This document shows, piece after piece, positions 12,285 through 23,985 of a stretch of 64,000 nucleotides of DNA. The DNA comes from Cycas panzhihuaensis (taxonomy: Eukaryota; Cycadophyta), in assembly GCA_023213395.1 (NCBI GenBank), contig CM041465.1, forward strand, positions 132,687,741 through 132,751,740, written 5' to 3'. A program made the position numbers and the translations under genes. Below the pieces are notes generated by a model, which was not told the origin of the DNA, searched no databases, and saw nothing but the letters and a program-made list of their open reading frames with translations. Each line of letters starts with the position of its first letter. Within the stretch, counting starts at the first letter, position 1.

Positions 12285-13589
12285 GAGCTTGTTTATGTGT
12301 TCCTCCAGAATATGAGTATAACAAGTAGAGCCAAAATTTTTGAAGTGGGAGATAGGGAGGGTTTGTCCGTACCATATTTCATATGGAGAGGGGCCAAGCT
12401 TGGAGGGACTAATAGTGTTGACAACTCTATTTTGTTGGGGTATACGTACAACAGTGGTCTGATGTTTGATTCCATGCTAACATAGGTACGATTTAAACTT
12501 ATTGGATGTGTAATCGCCACCATTATCAATCCTGACTATTTTGATCATGAATCTAGATTTATTTTCTACATGGGCCTTAAAATCTTGAAACATAGAAAAA
12601 GCTTCATCATTTTTTGTAAGAAAAGTAACCCATACTTTCTTAGTAAAATCATTAATGAAAGTAATATAGTACCACTTTTGTTTGAGAGAAGGGATGGGCA
12701 TAGGACTGCATATATCTGAGTCTACAAGCTGTAAAGGTTAGCTAGATTTCCACTGACTATGAGGAAAGGGTTATCTTTGAGATTTGATAATGATACATGC
12801 TTTGCATTTGAAGGGCTTAGAGGAGAGCCTAAGCATACCAGGAAGAGCACCATGTAGTTCTCTTAAATGATCAATTTTGATATGGCCCATATGAGCATGC
12901 TATAGAGACGTTTGGAACAACTTTTAAGGAGTCAGGGTTGTGGTAAAAGTAGAGTCATCATCAACATAGTTAGCTTTAGAAGATGGTGATCCAGTTAGGC
13001 GAAAAAGTTTTCCATCAAGAATTTTGATCATAACCATAGCATTTAAAGGAGGGTGAATGACACATAGATTTTGATTATTTACAGTTACACTTAGATCAAA
13101 TCCATGAGAGATAAGGGTAGACAGGGAGAGCAAGTTATGCTTCAGAGTAGGAATATATAAAACATCAACAAGGATAAAATCTAAAAGGCCTGGGAGTTTC
13201 AAGCAAACAGTTCCAAGCCCTTCGACTAGCTGAGATGATTTTTCAACCATGTGTACAACATCACAAACTTCAGAGTCAAGATCTTAAAAGAACTAGTAAT
13301 GACAAGTCATATGTTGTGTTTCTCTAGTATCCATGATCCAAGATAAAGTATTTGAGGTGGCACTATTTGTAACTCTAAGTGGTGAAGGCAAAAGTGAATA
13401 ATAAGCCTCAATATACTTAGTGGATCTATCAAAAACATTTGATGAAGTGGTCCCAATTCTTTGAAGGTATGCATGAGCAAATTACATTCCACCAAAAGCA
13501 TCTTCAAAAGAAGTATTATCAACATTATATGCACCATAGTGTTGTTGATAGCTTGGTAGTTTGTTGGTGGCAGTTTTGTAATTTTTAGT
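12285..13589 (-). pseudogene. RLC-1 protease and integrase relic
   Basis: The protease starts at WIMDTRETQHMT (Trp at 13340). It corresponds to W-(I/L)-D-(S/T)-G-A-x-x-H-M with the flap-proximal Gly changed to Arg. Next is a 108-codon open stretch (13250-12924) with VLYIPTLKHNLLSLSTL, typical of the copia protease C-terminal part. Integrase has a zinc-finger remnant, VDSDICSPM (first Asp), ITFINDFTKKVWVTFL and RIDNGGDYTS (second Asp). After TPQQNRVV the frame jumps to SPYEIWYG. The stretch that normally carries the catalytic Glu is missing, a deletion of about 40 codons. Zinc knuckle, protease and integrase stay in one frame, broken by stops only. Confidence 0.88.
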
Positions 13590-14527
13590 ATAGTGTCCTT
13601 TTCTATTACATCTTTGGCACACAGTTATTTGATTTCCAGTCCCATAAGAAGTATTGAGCTAGTTAGATTGTCTATGATTACTAAATTTGGGTCCAAGTTT
13701 ATTATTTTGACCTTGGCCTTCAGACTATTTTTGTTAGAGTTGAGAAGTCTATTGATCAAGAGAGTGTGTAACTTGTTGTCTATCTCTACCTTTTCCATGG
13801 GAATTACCACCACTGCGAGAGTGTTAACCTTGATTTTTAGTATAAAAAAGATCTTCTTCCACTTTAAAAGTAGCATCAACTTGATCTAATGTAGTGGCAA
13901 AGCTAGTATCAAAGGTCTTATCAAATTCAATGAACTTATCAATAAGAGCCTCAAAGTTTAAAGTACCACTAAATTGAAGACTTCCCAGTAGATTTTTATA
14001 ATCTAGGACATGGAGACATGACTGAATTAAGAAATCTCATGTAATGCATTAAGTTTTGAAATCTTTATTAATGGCTTGCTTAATTAGCTGAAGGAGATTA
14101 ATTATCTCACTTACATGTCCTTTCTGCATTTTTAATTTATTCATCTTTAGCACAAGTAAACAAATTCTAAGTTTGATTTAGTGTCAAAGTTCTTTTTAAG
14201 AACTTTAAGAACTTTCTATGTTGTATCATGTACAGTTTTATCAATGAGATTATGGAGGGAATAATCAGTGACAAGAAGCATCCTTGTATGGATTTTATCA
14301 TCATCAAGTTCCCATTGCCATTTAGTTGTAACTTCAGTGTGAGTAGTTGGAGTACCTCATCCAGAAGTAGTTGTGGTAGTTATAGCAATAACAAATAGTA
14401 TAGGTTGCAAGTGATCTCTCTAAAGACCTTTATACTTTGTAGTATTTCTAACACCAGTGAACCACATATCCCAATTTTCTTTCCTTTTAAGAATGCAGTT
14501 CGTATTTTTCTTGAACTGTGAAGACAT
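13590..14527 (-). pseudogene. RLC-1 gag relic
   Basis: Capsid-like gag of the copia type. The likely start is the ATG at 14527, opening MSSQFKKNTNCILKRKENWD, which resembles the N-terminal W-rich gag helix region. The C-terminal zinc knuckle CQRCNRKGHYTKN is at 13619-13581 (CX2CX4HX4C with the last Cys now Tyr). The start and the knuckle are in different frames, so at least one frameshift lies between them, and stops are frequent. Confidence 0.8.
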
Positions 14528-14681
14528 GGTATCTTTTGAGAAGGAAAGAAATGAACAAGGGACTATAAAAGTGATGGCAATAAATGACCAATCACTATTT
14601 ACAAATGGGAGATGCAATGAAGTAGTGTAGTAAAAAGAAGAATAAGTGAGAATAGTTACTCAAAGATGAAGGGAGCAACTT

Positions 14682-14819
14682 AGTCACCAACACTTGTGAC
14701 AAATATTAACCTAATGCAGTAGGAATATGAGAAGTACTATGATGAAAATTAGCCACTAATACTTGTGGCAAATATTAACTTGATGCAGCAGGAATATGAG
14801 AAGCACTATGATTGTGATT
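14682..14819. repeat. 69-bp tandem duplication in the RLC-1 leader
   Basis: Two adjacent copies (14682-14750 and 14751-14819) share ACTTGTG-CAAATATTAAC, GATGCAG-AGGAATATGAGAAG and ACTATGAT, with a handful of mismatches. Confidence 0.85.
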
Positions 14820-15477
14820 ACACTATAGATCACTTTTTACAAATAAGTAAGTGATCAATATACAAGATTGTAGGCCAATGTAGAAGTTGACATCATTAGG
14901 TGTACACAACTTAAAACTTAAATATAGAATGTGTAATGAACCCAATAACTTTTAACTTGTGTCCAATATGTAGTTAAGGTTGTTAAAGAGATGCCTAGGC
15001 TTCTAGTAGAATTAAGTTGGTCTTCACTCGCGATACCTGTAATTATGCTTGGTGATGAAATCCAAGTCACAATGAAGCCTAGGTACTCCTAATCCTCACC
15101 CAGTTCACTAATAAGTAGATATATACCTCCTCTAAAGAGTGGTATATGCATACCCATGGCTATGACAGATATTGAATTAGGTATATTTTAATCTTATATT
15201 AAGGTTTCAGTTTTTGCAGTTGGTTATCATGATGATCCCTGATTGAGACGCGATGGTATGGCTAACCAATCATCACCAATATTCTAGTTCAATCTAATAC
15301 CAACTTGAAACCCACATCTCTTTTATGACATGGCATTCTGCCAACCAAGGTATTTCAACCTTGGTGAGTGTATGAACAGGTACAAAATGACAAAAAATAA
15401 TGTACGTGATGCGTTCCTTTTAAGGAAAGTGAAAAGATTATCAAATTTACATCAAACGTACATATAACTGAAAATAG

Positions 15478-15545
15478 AATGCTTGCTTGGAGTGCTTACT
15501 TGGAGTGTCTTTAGAGTGCTTACTTGAAGTGATTTTAGAGTGTTG
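15478..15545. repeat. Short tandem repeat, alternating 13- and 11-bp units
   Basis: Units of the form AGTGCTTACTTGG and AGTGTCTTTAG alternate, giving a 24-bp period repeated about twice plus partial units. Confidence 0.75.
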
Positions 15546-15689
15546 AATATAATGCTAATAAGTGAGTGAGGATAGTGGATATTTCTCTGATCTAGGTGTT
15601 TTTTTACTCACTTTTACGATGGGCTTTTAAGCCTTATAAAAAGAAAGAAGAAAACTTTTTCACTTTTTTTTTTTAATATAAAAAAATTA

Positions 15690-16065
15690 GTCTTCACTAA
15701 AATAGCAATAACTTTCTCCCAATAATGAAATTGAGTTCTAGTTTTTGTAATATAAACTAGACTCAGAGACTCATCTTCAAGAGGTAGAATTAGGTCCAAA
15801 TGAGTTTTGAAATTTTTTTTGCAGTCCTACAAATTTGGGAGAATATATTTTTCTAGAATTCTTACTAAAAATAACTGATATTCACTAAAACAACAATAAC
15901 TTTCTCATATGGTAACAAAATTAGGTGCTAATTTTTGTGTTAGAACTAAACTCTGAGCCTCATCTTTAACAATTGAAATAAGGTCAATTAGAGCTTTGTA
16001 GAATATTTTACAAACCTGTAAATTTTAATAAGTAAATTTTATTTCAACAAACATTTTAGCTTGCT
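15690..16065. repeat. Diverged tandem repeat of about 185 bp in the RLC-1 leader
   Basis: The stretch from about 15692 and that from about 15880 both read TTCACTAAAA-A-CAATAACTTTCTC, then AAATT-AG-TCTA-TTTTTGT, then ACTC-GAG-CTCATCTT and AGGTC. A third, weaker copy may begin near 16060. The leader has no credible gene. Two overlapping open frames at 16092-16306 have no recognisable domain. Confidence 0.6.
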
Positions 16066-16531
16066 AATATCTCATTAACACATGATACCATATGAAATTT
16101 TCATCATTTTTTTATCACCAAGATCCCAATATAGGCAAGGTGATAGTATACAATAATAGATATTTTAAATGGCTCCAAATTCTTTTAAAAAAATCAGTAA
16201 AACCTCCCCTTACAATCATTCTTCTAAAAGCTAAAAAAAATTTAGCAGCATTTCCCCTTATTAAATGGACAAAAAGAAAGGAAAGAAAAGAAAATTGAGA
16301 TAGCATAAATGGCCACCAAAGGATTAGAATACTTAGGCCTTATAACTCCTTGTATTGTGCTTCCAAACCTTCAAAAGAGAAAGGAAAAGTAAATAATACT
16401 AAATATGTTATAATAAAAACTTAAAAATATTTCTAAATCTACTTTTATAATCTTCTTTACCACATGGATTGTGGGAGAGAAGGAAGTGATGGCTCCATTA
16501 TAAGTATAAGTGAGGAATATGAAGGAAGCAA

Positions 16532-16543
16532 GCTCTGATACCA
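16532..16543 (-). other. Primer-binding site of RLC-1
   Basis: The plus strand reads GCTCTGATACCA, exactly the reverse complement of TGGTATCAGAGC, the classical initiator-Met tRNA site of plant copia elements. It sits two bases from the 5' LTR. Confidence 0.95.
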
Positions 16544-16545
16544 CA

Positions 16546-16843
16546 TGAAAAGAGTGGATCTATCCTTCATCTTCATGCACTAAACACAAAGGCAAAAATG
16601 GGAGCAAGAGAGACTTGAGAGAAAGAGAGTAGCTCTCATAAAATAGGGAGGTAAGAATGAACCTCCTCTATTGAGCTTTTACTTTTATATTGAGAGAAGG
16701 AGCATTAGAGTTAAGTGAAATGAAATTATATATAATGCACATGAAAGTGCATTTCACTTAAGTGATCTAATTTAAAGTTCACTTAAGACCCTTTTCAGAA
16801 GTAATCAACTAATGTAATGACCTTGTGATATTGACTTATTTCA
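16546..16843 (-). repeat. 5' LTR of RLC-1
   Basis: 298 bp with intact TG/CA ends. It is repeated at 9409-9706. Confidence 0.93.
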
Positions 16844-17157
16844 GGATATATAAATATGCATGTATATAATTTAAATAATTAATTAAAAGAAACTAAAGCT
16901 CCATCATTCTCTAATAATTTTTCCCTCTTAGGATTTTCTATATATAAATTTGGTGTTTTACAATATTTTTCTTGTGTATAATCTTGTACTATATTGATGT
17001 GTATATACTTTATTATTATACTTAAATTCTTAACTCAAATGCCTCATTAATAATTTATATTTTATTTATTATTCATTACAAATTACATATTAATAAATGC
17101 TTCACATTCTTCCTATTTCATTATATAATTTATTATCTTGTGTAATAAACTTTAACA
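16844..17157 (+). repeat. 3' LTR of element A, second part
   Basis: It continues the split LTR: GGATATATAAAT aligns with GGATCTATAAAT in the 5' LTR, and the end TAATAAACTTTAACA matches the 5' LTR end. The first five bases are the right copy of the RLC-1 target duplication. The right target duplication of A (TCTAG) follows. Confidence 0.88.
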
Positions 17158-17162
17158 TCTAG

Positions 17163-18229
17163 TAAGATGTAGTTACATTAGTATGATTTACATATTAAGA
17201 CCTATCCATAAAAATTTACGTTATTAAGTAGTTCTAAAAATTATGTGGGACCAAAGAGTAAATGGGCTAACTTTATACTTGCTATCTAAGATTGTGTTAT
17301 AAAGTTATGGTTGACTAAGTGACCTCCTCTAGAGACCATAGGGGACTTTATCTTGCCACCACTTACACTATTTAGAATTACTAAAGATTTTTATGATTTA
17401 TCTTAAATTTGACTAGCAAGGTTAGAGATGGTCATGCTAGTAGGGTTAAGACTATAATATTGAGGGAGACCACCCTAAGGTTGATTATTTTACAATTTAA
17501 CTTAGGTGACATACACTTCATAACTACTTAATGGAACAACCCTTTCCATTCATTTTATAATTTAGAAAATGTTAACTTAGATATAAACTTAATTTCAAAC
17601 TAGGTATATAGGTGAATTTAGGTGAGAATTAAGGGTAGCATTTTTCGTATCAGTGTTTTCCTAATGACCATACTAGGGACTCAAATCATAGTCTAGTTTT
17701 TTATTATTTATCTTAATTATTCTCAACTTTAGCAACACCATGCCAGTATTCTAGGGTTTATGTTAATCTTAATAGGTTTTCTCGATGAATGAGAGGTTTG
17801 TCCTCCATTTATCCTTGCACTCTTAAGGCTATTGCCTCTTAAAATTTAGCAAATCCATATCTTCCCTCATATAGTTTTACTACTATATCTATTTTATTCT
17901 TAGTGAAATTTATCATTACTTGTCTATTTTTTGTTATTTAATAGCATTGTCATATATGTCTAGGTTGCAAATTCACCATGGATTTTAAATTTAGTAATTA
18001 ATCTCCTTCACCAATTAAACCTAGTACTAGTCTATCCATATCATTGTTTCATTGCCTTAACTATGTTAGAATCTCTCTCATAGTGCTCCTAGCAACTGAA
18101 TTGCCTATGTAAACAATACCACTTAGTTTGCCTAAACTTTATGACAAGCCTAATAAAAACCCTAAGAAACCTGTTGATGTATTTATTCTATAAGAATTCT
18201 TTACCTGATAATAATAACCAACCTATGTA
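17163..18229. other. Unannotated AT-rich spacer
   Basis: No protein similarity, repeat pair or RNA gene could be supported on either strand. Confidence 0.4.
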
Positions 18230-18234
18230 TATAA

Positions 18235-18718
18235 TGAAGAGAAAATATAACTATAAAAGTAATGTATTAATATAACTCTAAACCATGCAAAGAATAAATG
18301 ATATAAATAAACCAAGACCATAATAGAGAACACTCAGAGATTTTGGTCTAAGTATAGACCTTTTATCAATTTGACTAATAACTAAATAATTATAGATATG
18401 AAAACCCTAACTCTCTTCTCATCGACTCATTTAACCTTCTTACATATACTATTACAAAAAAATATATAGATGCAAATTTAAAAGATGACATATTTTTGTT
18501 TTATAATATAATAAGCATAAACCATAGACCAAAAAAGACCCCCATAAAACATCCAAATTTTTTTCTTAGGAGCTCCTACCCTTGAACCCTTGCTTGAGGG
18601 GCTACTAGCCCCTAGACCCCCCAACCAGGGGCCCTACCACGTGCCCCTAAAACTCACTAAGGGGCTTGAGTGTAATTCCTATACCCATGTAACATGTATA
18701 AAGTGTTTAACATATCCA
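18235..18718 (-). repeat. 3' LTR of RLC-2
   Basis: It matches 22782-23210 and is longer by two segments. One is an AT-rich stretch near 18473-18515. The other extends the GC-rich cluster at 18565-18665, where the minus strand has four or more runs of three to six G. Confidence 0.9.
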
Positions 18719-18799
18719 ATAATCTCTCACTTATTAAACACTTTATACAAAACTTGCATATATAACTACTAAATACAAAAATTATAAATACTTATTACC

Positions 18800-20500
18800 T
18801 TTCTATACCATTTAAATTTTTTTATGCTAATAATCTTAGTCAATAAGTCTATAGAATTCTCTTATATAGCAATCTTCTATAAGTAGAATTGCACATCAAT
18901 ATGCTTTGATTAAGTATGAAATATAGAGTTTTTTCCTAGGTAGATTATGCTTTGACTATCACAATCTATCCTTACAGTAATCTATTTGAAGCTAACATCT
19001 AGGTACAATCTTTGTAACTAAACCACTTCTTTGCACACATAGGTAGCTATCATATACTCTACTTCTATGCTAGAAAGTGCTATAACTTGTTGTCTTTTGC
19101 CTATCCAACTGACTGTGCCACCACAAAAGGGTAAAAACATACCCACTTATAAATCTTCTACTATCAAGATCTCCAGCCTAATCAACATTAACAAATCCTT
19201 TCATATTCACTATTCTACTCTCCATAAGATCTTCTTAGTAATAAATTCCATAGTTTGATGTACCCTGTTGATACCTGAAAATCCTTTTCATAGCCTCCCA
19301 ATGCTTCTTACTTGGGTTTGACATGTACCTGATAATTACTTCTACTATATGGCCAATGTCTAGTCAAGTGTAAACCATTACATATATCAGACTATTGACT
19401 ACATTAATTTAAGGGATGAAATGCCATGTCTTCAACTTCTTAGTGAGTCTTTATGCATTGTTCAACTGATAATTTTAACTAGTTTATTATCCTATAAATT
19501 AAACTAGTTTATTATTTTATAAATTAAACTATTATAGTATTGTCTTAATGTACTACTTCTAGCTAAGCTAAATCTTCATGTTTCTTATATCCCTTTTAAT
19601 CTTAATACCTAAAATAAAATATACAATAGTAAGGTCTTTCATCTCAAAATAAGATGTCAGTTGGCCTTTTACAAGTTAATTTATTTCTTTACTATTACCA
19701 ACTAAAAGTATATCATCAATATATAAAGCTATAATAACAAAGTAATCACCAACCTATTTATAATAGACATAATGATTTGCTTTGTTGTACACAAATCCAT
19801 CTTCTAATATATATGAATTGAAATTTTGATACCACATCCTCAGTGATTATTTCAAGCTATATAATGACTTCTTTAACCTATATACTATATTCTCCTTCCT
19901 TACAACTTTAAAACCTTCTAGCTACAATATATAAATTTTTTCGTTAAGGTCACCATGAAGAAATGTAATTTTCATATCCATCTAATCCATATCAAGATTA
20001 CAGGAAGCTACTACAACCAATACAAATCTAATTAAAGCTACCTTTATAATAAGAGAAAACACCTCACCAAAAATTATTCCTTTAACTTAGGAATATCCCT
20101 TTTCTACCAAGTAGGCCTTGTACTTTTCTACAATAACATATATATAAAATTCTTCTTGAATATCCATTTCTTATCAAAAAGATTTCTACCATCAGGTAGA
20201 TCCACTAAATCCCATATATTATTTTTATATAAGGCTATCATTTCTTCTTACATGGCCTTCATTCAAAGTTGGCTCTCTTTTAACTCTAGAACCTCCTAAA
20301 CAGTACCTAGAGTGTCATATGTAGCAAATAAAATGAAAGAGAAGTAATAAAAGTATTCAGGAATATACCTTTTAGGCTATCTTCTCTCACAAGTTGATCT
20401 CCTTAAGATGTGGGGTTCTTGAGGTTGGGCTACCTCAATAACTGGTCTTTCCTCTTTAATTGACTCATATCCTAATGTAAAATCTTCATCCCTTATCTCA
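18800..20500 (-). pseudogene. RLC-2 reverse transcriptase and RNase H relic
   Basis: The minus strand carries the copia RT active site ALYIDDILLVG (YIDD at 19723-19712). RNase H has the motif ALSSIEVEYMIAT near 19080-19040, matching the LSTxEAEY box with its conserved Glu. Many stops and several frame changes occur. The catalytic Asp pair is retained. This half of the element is more decayed than its gag and integrase. Confidence 0.82.
19477..19530. repeat. 25-bp tandem duplication inside RLC-2
   Basis: AACTAGTTTATTAT followed by an AT-rich tail occurs at 19477-19501 and 19502-19526, with a partial third unit. It is a local expansion in the decayed RT/RNase H region. Confidence 0.85.
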
Positions 20501-20539
20501 AACTATACCTTCTTAGAGTCTTCCTTCTTTGGTTTTTCA

Positions 20540-21960
20540 TCCTACTTTAAAGACCTGAACTCCACTCTAAAGATATTATCATGGATATACACAACTTTTA
20601 GTGTTTTAGAATTATAAATATTATACCCTTTTAATGCTATAGCTAATGAAAATAGTCTTTTGTACTTTGAAATCAAGCTTAGTCCTCTGTAAGCTAGGAA
20701 TATATAAAAAAACTTCATAAGCAAAAACTCTAAGATGACTAAGAGATGGCTTCTTACTAGACCATATTTCTTCAAGTGTTTTGTATACTAAGGTAGTCAT
20801 CAATAATCTTTTTCTCAAGTAGCTTATAGTCATCATAGCCTCAGACTAGAATTTTTCACTAAATTAGTAGTACTTAGCATACTCCTTGATCTCTCTAGTA
20901 AGGTCCTATTCATCCTTTCAGTAACTCCATTTTATTATGGTATATAGGGAGTTTTCCCATGCATTGTTATCCTACACTGCTTACAAAAATGCTTAAACTC
21001 CTTTAAGCAAAATTCACCTCCATTATCAATTATCAACACCTTAATCTATTTATCACTTTGATTCTTAACTAAGACCTAAAATTCTTTGAATTTACTGAAG
21101 ACCTTAAACTTTTACCTAAGAAAGCATAACCATGTCTTTCTCAAAAAATCACCTATAAATAAGATAAATTATTTGGACCCACCTAATAAGGGTACATCAA
21201 TAGGTCTAAAAATATCATTATGTACCAATTATAGAATACCCTTTGCTCTCTTTAAACTTAAAGGAAAACTAACTTAATTCTATTTTCCATAAACATAATA
21301 CTCATAAAAATCAAAATCAAATGAGTTATTAATTCTAGAAATGTCTTTTTCCACAACTTTAGAGAATAAATCATTGTGATCTTTCTCTTTAACATGGCCT
21401 AATCTTTAATGCCACAACATTATTTTACCACTAAGTGATACTTGGGTCTTACCTATATTATTGCTAGTTTTTATAATAGCCAAACTACAACTGTTAGCAC
21501 ATAATGTACTTATATTAAACTTATATGTTATTCCAAATCAAACTCCTCTTACTAATAATAATAATTCTCAAACCATTCTACAACTATCTTTATTGAGAAT
21601 CACTTATATTCATGCATCACCCAATTGACTAATAGACAATAGACTCATAGCCAAACTAAGAATATGACTTATATCAAGGATAGCTTTAACCCTTCCATCC
21701 CTAAATTAAACCTTCACTCTTTCATGACCCACAATTTGATTTGGGTAATAATCCCTGAGGAATACTTCACCTCCATTAATACTTTTATATTCAGAGAACC
21801 ACTTTCTATGAGTAACATGAAGTAAAGCACCAGAGTCAATTAACCAAGACTTAACATTTAATAAATTAACTAAGGTTATTAAATAAACCTCACTATCAAC
21901 TTCATCAAAGGTTTTTACTATCATGGAAGAAGTAGCTTCAGGTGACTTTTCCTTATCAAC
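20540..21960 (-). pseudogene. RLC-2 protease and integrase relic
   Basis: The protease reads SWLIDSGALLHVTHRKWFSE (Trp at 21846) with the catalytic Asp-Ser-Gly intact, inside a 72-codon open stretch (21924-21706). The pre-integrase region has MLWHRLGHV-like sequence once a stop is ignored. The integrase core gives LVHNDIFRPIDVPL (first Asp), LIIDNGGEFC near 21040-21008 (second Asp) and NGVTERMNRTLLERSRSML near 20930-20885 (catalytic Glu). The triad residues are therefore all still encoded, separated by stops. The open stretch ending at 20542 covers the integrase C-terminal part. Confidence 0.88.
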
Positions 21961-21964
21961 CTTA

Positions 21965-22695
21965 GCTTGACACTAGCTCTTCAAATGGCTAGCCTTCTTA
22001 TATCTCTAGCATACTAAGGGGCCCCTACTTAGAAATTTGGATTTCCCTCTAGATTTTTATTATATATTCTTAGGCCTTTATTGGTTGTGATTTAACATTT
22101 AACTTCTCACTGCTAATACTTCTTTCAAATGATCCTCAAAAGATTTTTATTTTGTCTCTCTTAATAGTTAGGTGATAATAACATCATCAAATTTTAAGGT
22201 ACTAGTAGTTGTATTACTAATCGTCATCATAAGGTTATCCCAAGAATCATGAAATAAACATAATAGGGTAATATATTTCTCTTCCTCATACATTGTTATC
22301 CCAACTAAAATAAGTTATCTCGCCACATTTTTAAATATGATGATATGATCTGTAACTGTATTTCTATCACTTATCTTGAGTGAATGTAGCTTTTTCTAAA
22401 GAAATAGCTTATTAATCAAGGACTTAGTCTAATACAGAGCCCCTAACTTATCCCATAAATCTTTGGTTATAGACTCTATGGTAATATTTAATAATATCAT
22501 ATTTGAAAGGCATAACATTATCAAACTAATTATTTTTTTATCGAGCTTCTTTCAGTCTTCATTAATCATATTCATAGGCTTTATTTCTACTATAGCAATC
22601 CATTGATCATTCTTAATATCTTTTATCTTTAGCTTCCACAACTTAAAGTTCCAGCTTTTAAACTTTTCAATCTCTATGTTTATAGTTCTTTTCAT
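21965..22695 (-). pseudogene. RLC-2 gag relic
   Basis: The start is probably the ATG at 22695 (MKRTINIEIEKFKSWNFKLW). This is the N-terminal gag pattern of copia elements (xFEIEKFxGxNFxLWKxKxxD) and is also seen in RLC-5. The zinc knuckle is at 22011-21970: C-stop-R-Y-KKASHLKS-stop-C, i.e. CX2CX4HX4C with the second Cys changed to Tyr and two codons turned into TAG. It encodes the particle-forming gag of the element, now non-functional. Confidence 0.87.
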
Positions 22696-22767
22696 AATCT
22701 CCACACTCAAGTTCACTAGCCAAGGTTTCCTCTCATCAAATAACTTCCTACAAAACTAAAACCCTTA

Positions 22768-22779
22768 GCTCTGATACTA
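22768..22779 (-). other. Primer-binding site of RLC-2
   Basis: The plus strand reads GCTCTGATACTA, the complement of the initiator-Met tRNA site with one change, two bases from the 5' LTR. Confidence 0.9.
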
Positions 22780-22781
22780 AA

Positions 22782-23210
22782 CGAAGAGAAAATATAACTA
22801 CAGAAGTAATGTATTAACAAAATTCTAAATCATACAAAGAAAAAATAATCTATATAAACCAAGACCACAATAATGAACACTAAGAAATTATGGTCTAAGC
22901 ATAGACCTTTTATTAATCTTAGCAACAACTAAAGAATTATAGAGATGAAAACCTCAACTCTCTTCTCATCGATTCATTAAAGACTCATTCAACCTTCTTA
23001 TTTATACCATTGTAAAAAAATATATAGATATAATACAATAGACATAAAACATAGGCCAAAAATACCTCCATAAGATACCCAAAAATTTTTCTTGATGGCT
23101 ACTACTCTTAAACCCCCACTTGGAGGGCCACTAGCCTCCTAGACCCTATTAAGGGGCTCGAGTATAATGCCTATATCTATGTAACAATTGTAAAGTGTTT
23201 AACATATCTA
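22782..23210 (-). repeat. 5' LTR of RLC-2
   Basis: The partner of 18235-18718. Its ends have decayed to CG and TA. The GC-rich cluster is shorter here (about 23085-23165). Confidence 0.9.
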
Positions 23211-23985
23211 ACATATAATACAATCTATTCTCCTTAACTCTCAATACTAACTTATGGTTTAAATTCTAAACTTTTAAATCAACTAAATATATTATAGGTT
23301 TATCATCCCTCCTCTATGAATCCTTCCCATGTTGTGGGTTCTTAATTCTCTACCACTTCTTTAAATGCCCTTGAACATATATTCATACCTAGTTATATTC
23401 CAATCAAATAAAGGACTAGTGTTATCCCTTAGTTCTCCCTAAGTATTTAAAGTTTTGAGCTTATGGAGTCAAGTAAAGCTGCCATAAATCTACCTTATAG
23501 AACCTAACTTTATTGATTTGTATCATGTTTTAGTAGTTAAATCTTAATCTTAAACTATAAAATATAATGTTTATTCTAATAATGAGCTAAAAGAATTAAA
23601 ATCACCTATTATAGTCTCTAATCCTCATACCCTAAGGCTTTTAAACCTCTTTTTACTAGAGGAAATAGATATTTACCCTTATATTCCCTAAGTAATGACT
23701 TAAAAAGTATATCTTTAAGGATGTTAGTTTATAACATTTTAGAGTACTAATCATCTCAAACGCAAAATTGCCTCTATGCCTTAAGAATTTGGTCTTTGAA
23801 ACCTATTCAAGGGTTTAATCTTTTGACTTGTTAATCCTACCAATTGATATTGCATCTCAACCTGATCCTTGACTCTTGATTTAGGCTATTATTAGTGAAA
23901 TTCTTATCCATCACATAATCATTGATAATAAATCTTTACTTAATATCACTCCTTCTTCACCTATGAATGTGTCACAACTTAAAAG
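23211..23985. other. Unannotated spacer, possibly gypsy gag
   Basis: No readable protein. It lies directly upstream of a plus-strand gypsy protease-region relic and may be that element's gag, but no motif supports this. Confidence 0.35.

Larger units (their letters stand above)
9409..16843 (-). mobile_element. RLC-1, Ty1/copia element nested in element A
   Basis: A 7.4-kb minus-strand copia element with 298-bp LTRs at both ends, a Met-tRNA PBS beside the right LTR and a purine tract beside the left LTR. Target-site duplications are AAATA (9404-9408) and GGATA (16844-16848), differing only by G-to-A changes. The order on the minus strand is leader, gag, protease, integrase, RT, RNase H, normal for copia. 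By eye the LTRs differ at roughly thirty positions (about 89% identity), mostly transitions. All coding parts are broken. Confidence 0.93.
6059..17157 (+). mobile_element. LTR retrotransposon A, interrupted by RLC-1
   Basis: Two related LTRs, a Met-tRNA-type primer-binding site after the left LTR and a purine tract before the right LTR define a plus-strand element. Target-site duplications are CCTAG (6054-6058) and TCTAG (17158-17162), one transition apart. Its 3' LTR was split by RLC-1 (9409-16843). Without that insertion it is about 3.7 kb: two LTRs of about 455 bp and 2.7 kb of internal sequence. The PBS is of the type used by Ty1/copia elements. The internal part is too short for complete gag-pol and no domain is certain, so it is either internally deleted or a non-autonomous element. 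Confidence 0.85.
18235..23210 (-). mobile_element. RLC-2, Ty1/copia element
   Basis: A 5.0-kb minus-strand copia element bounded by LTRs of 484 bp (left) and 429 bp (right), with the Met-tRNA PBS next to the right LTR. Gag starts only about 75 bp after the PBS, in contrast to the long leaders of RLC-1, RLC-3 and RLC-6. Gag and integrase resemble those of RLC-5, so these two probably belong to one lineage. A clear target-site duplication was not found. Confidence 0.9.

Noticed and set aside
12293-12529. Open frame of 78 codons on the minus strand
   Set aside because: It is a shifted frame of the RLC-1 integrase. The real frame reads TPQQN and SPYEIWYG in the same place.
18235-23210. Stop-codon reassignment or suppression as an explanation of many in-frame TAG codons
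   Set aside because: TAA, TGA, frameshifts and catalytic-residue changes occur together, and the same positions are Gln or Trp in sister elements. Decay explains all of it.
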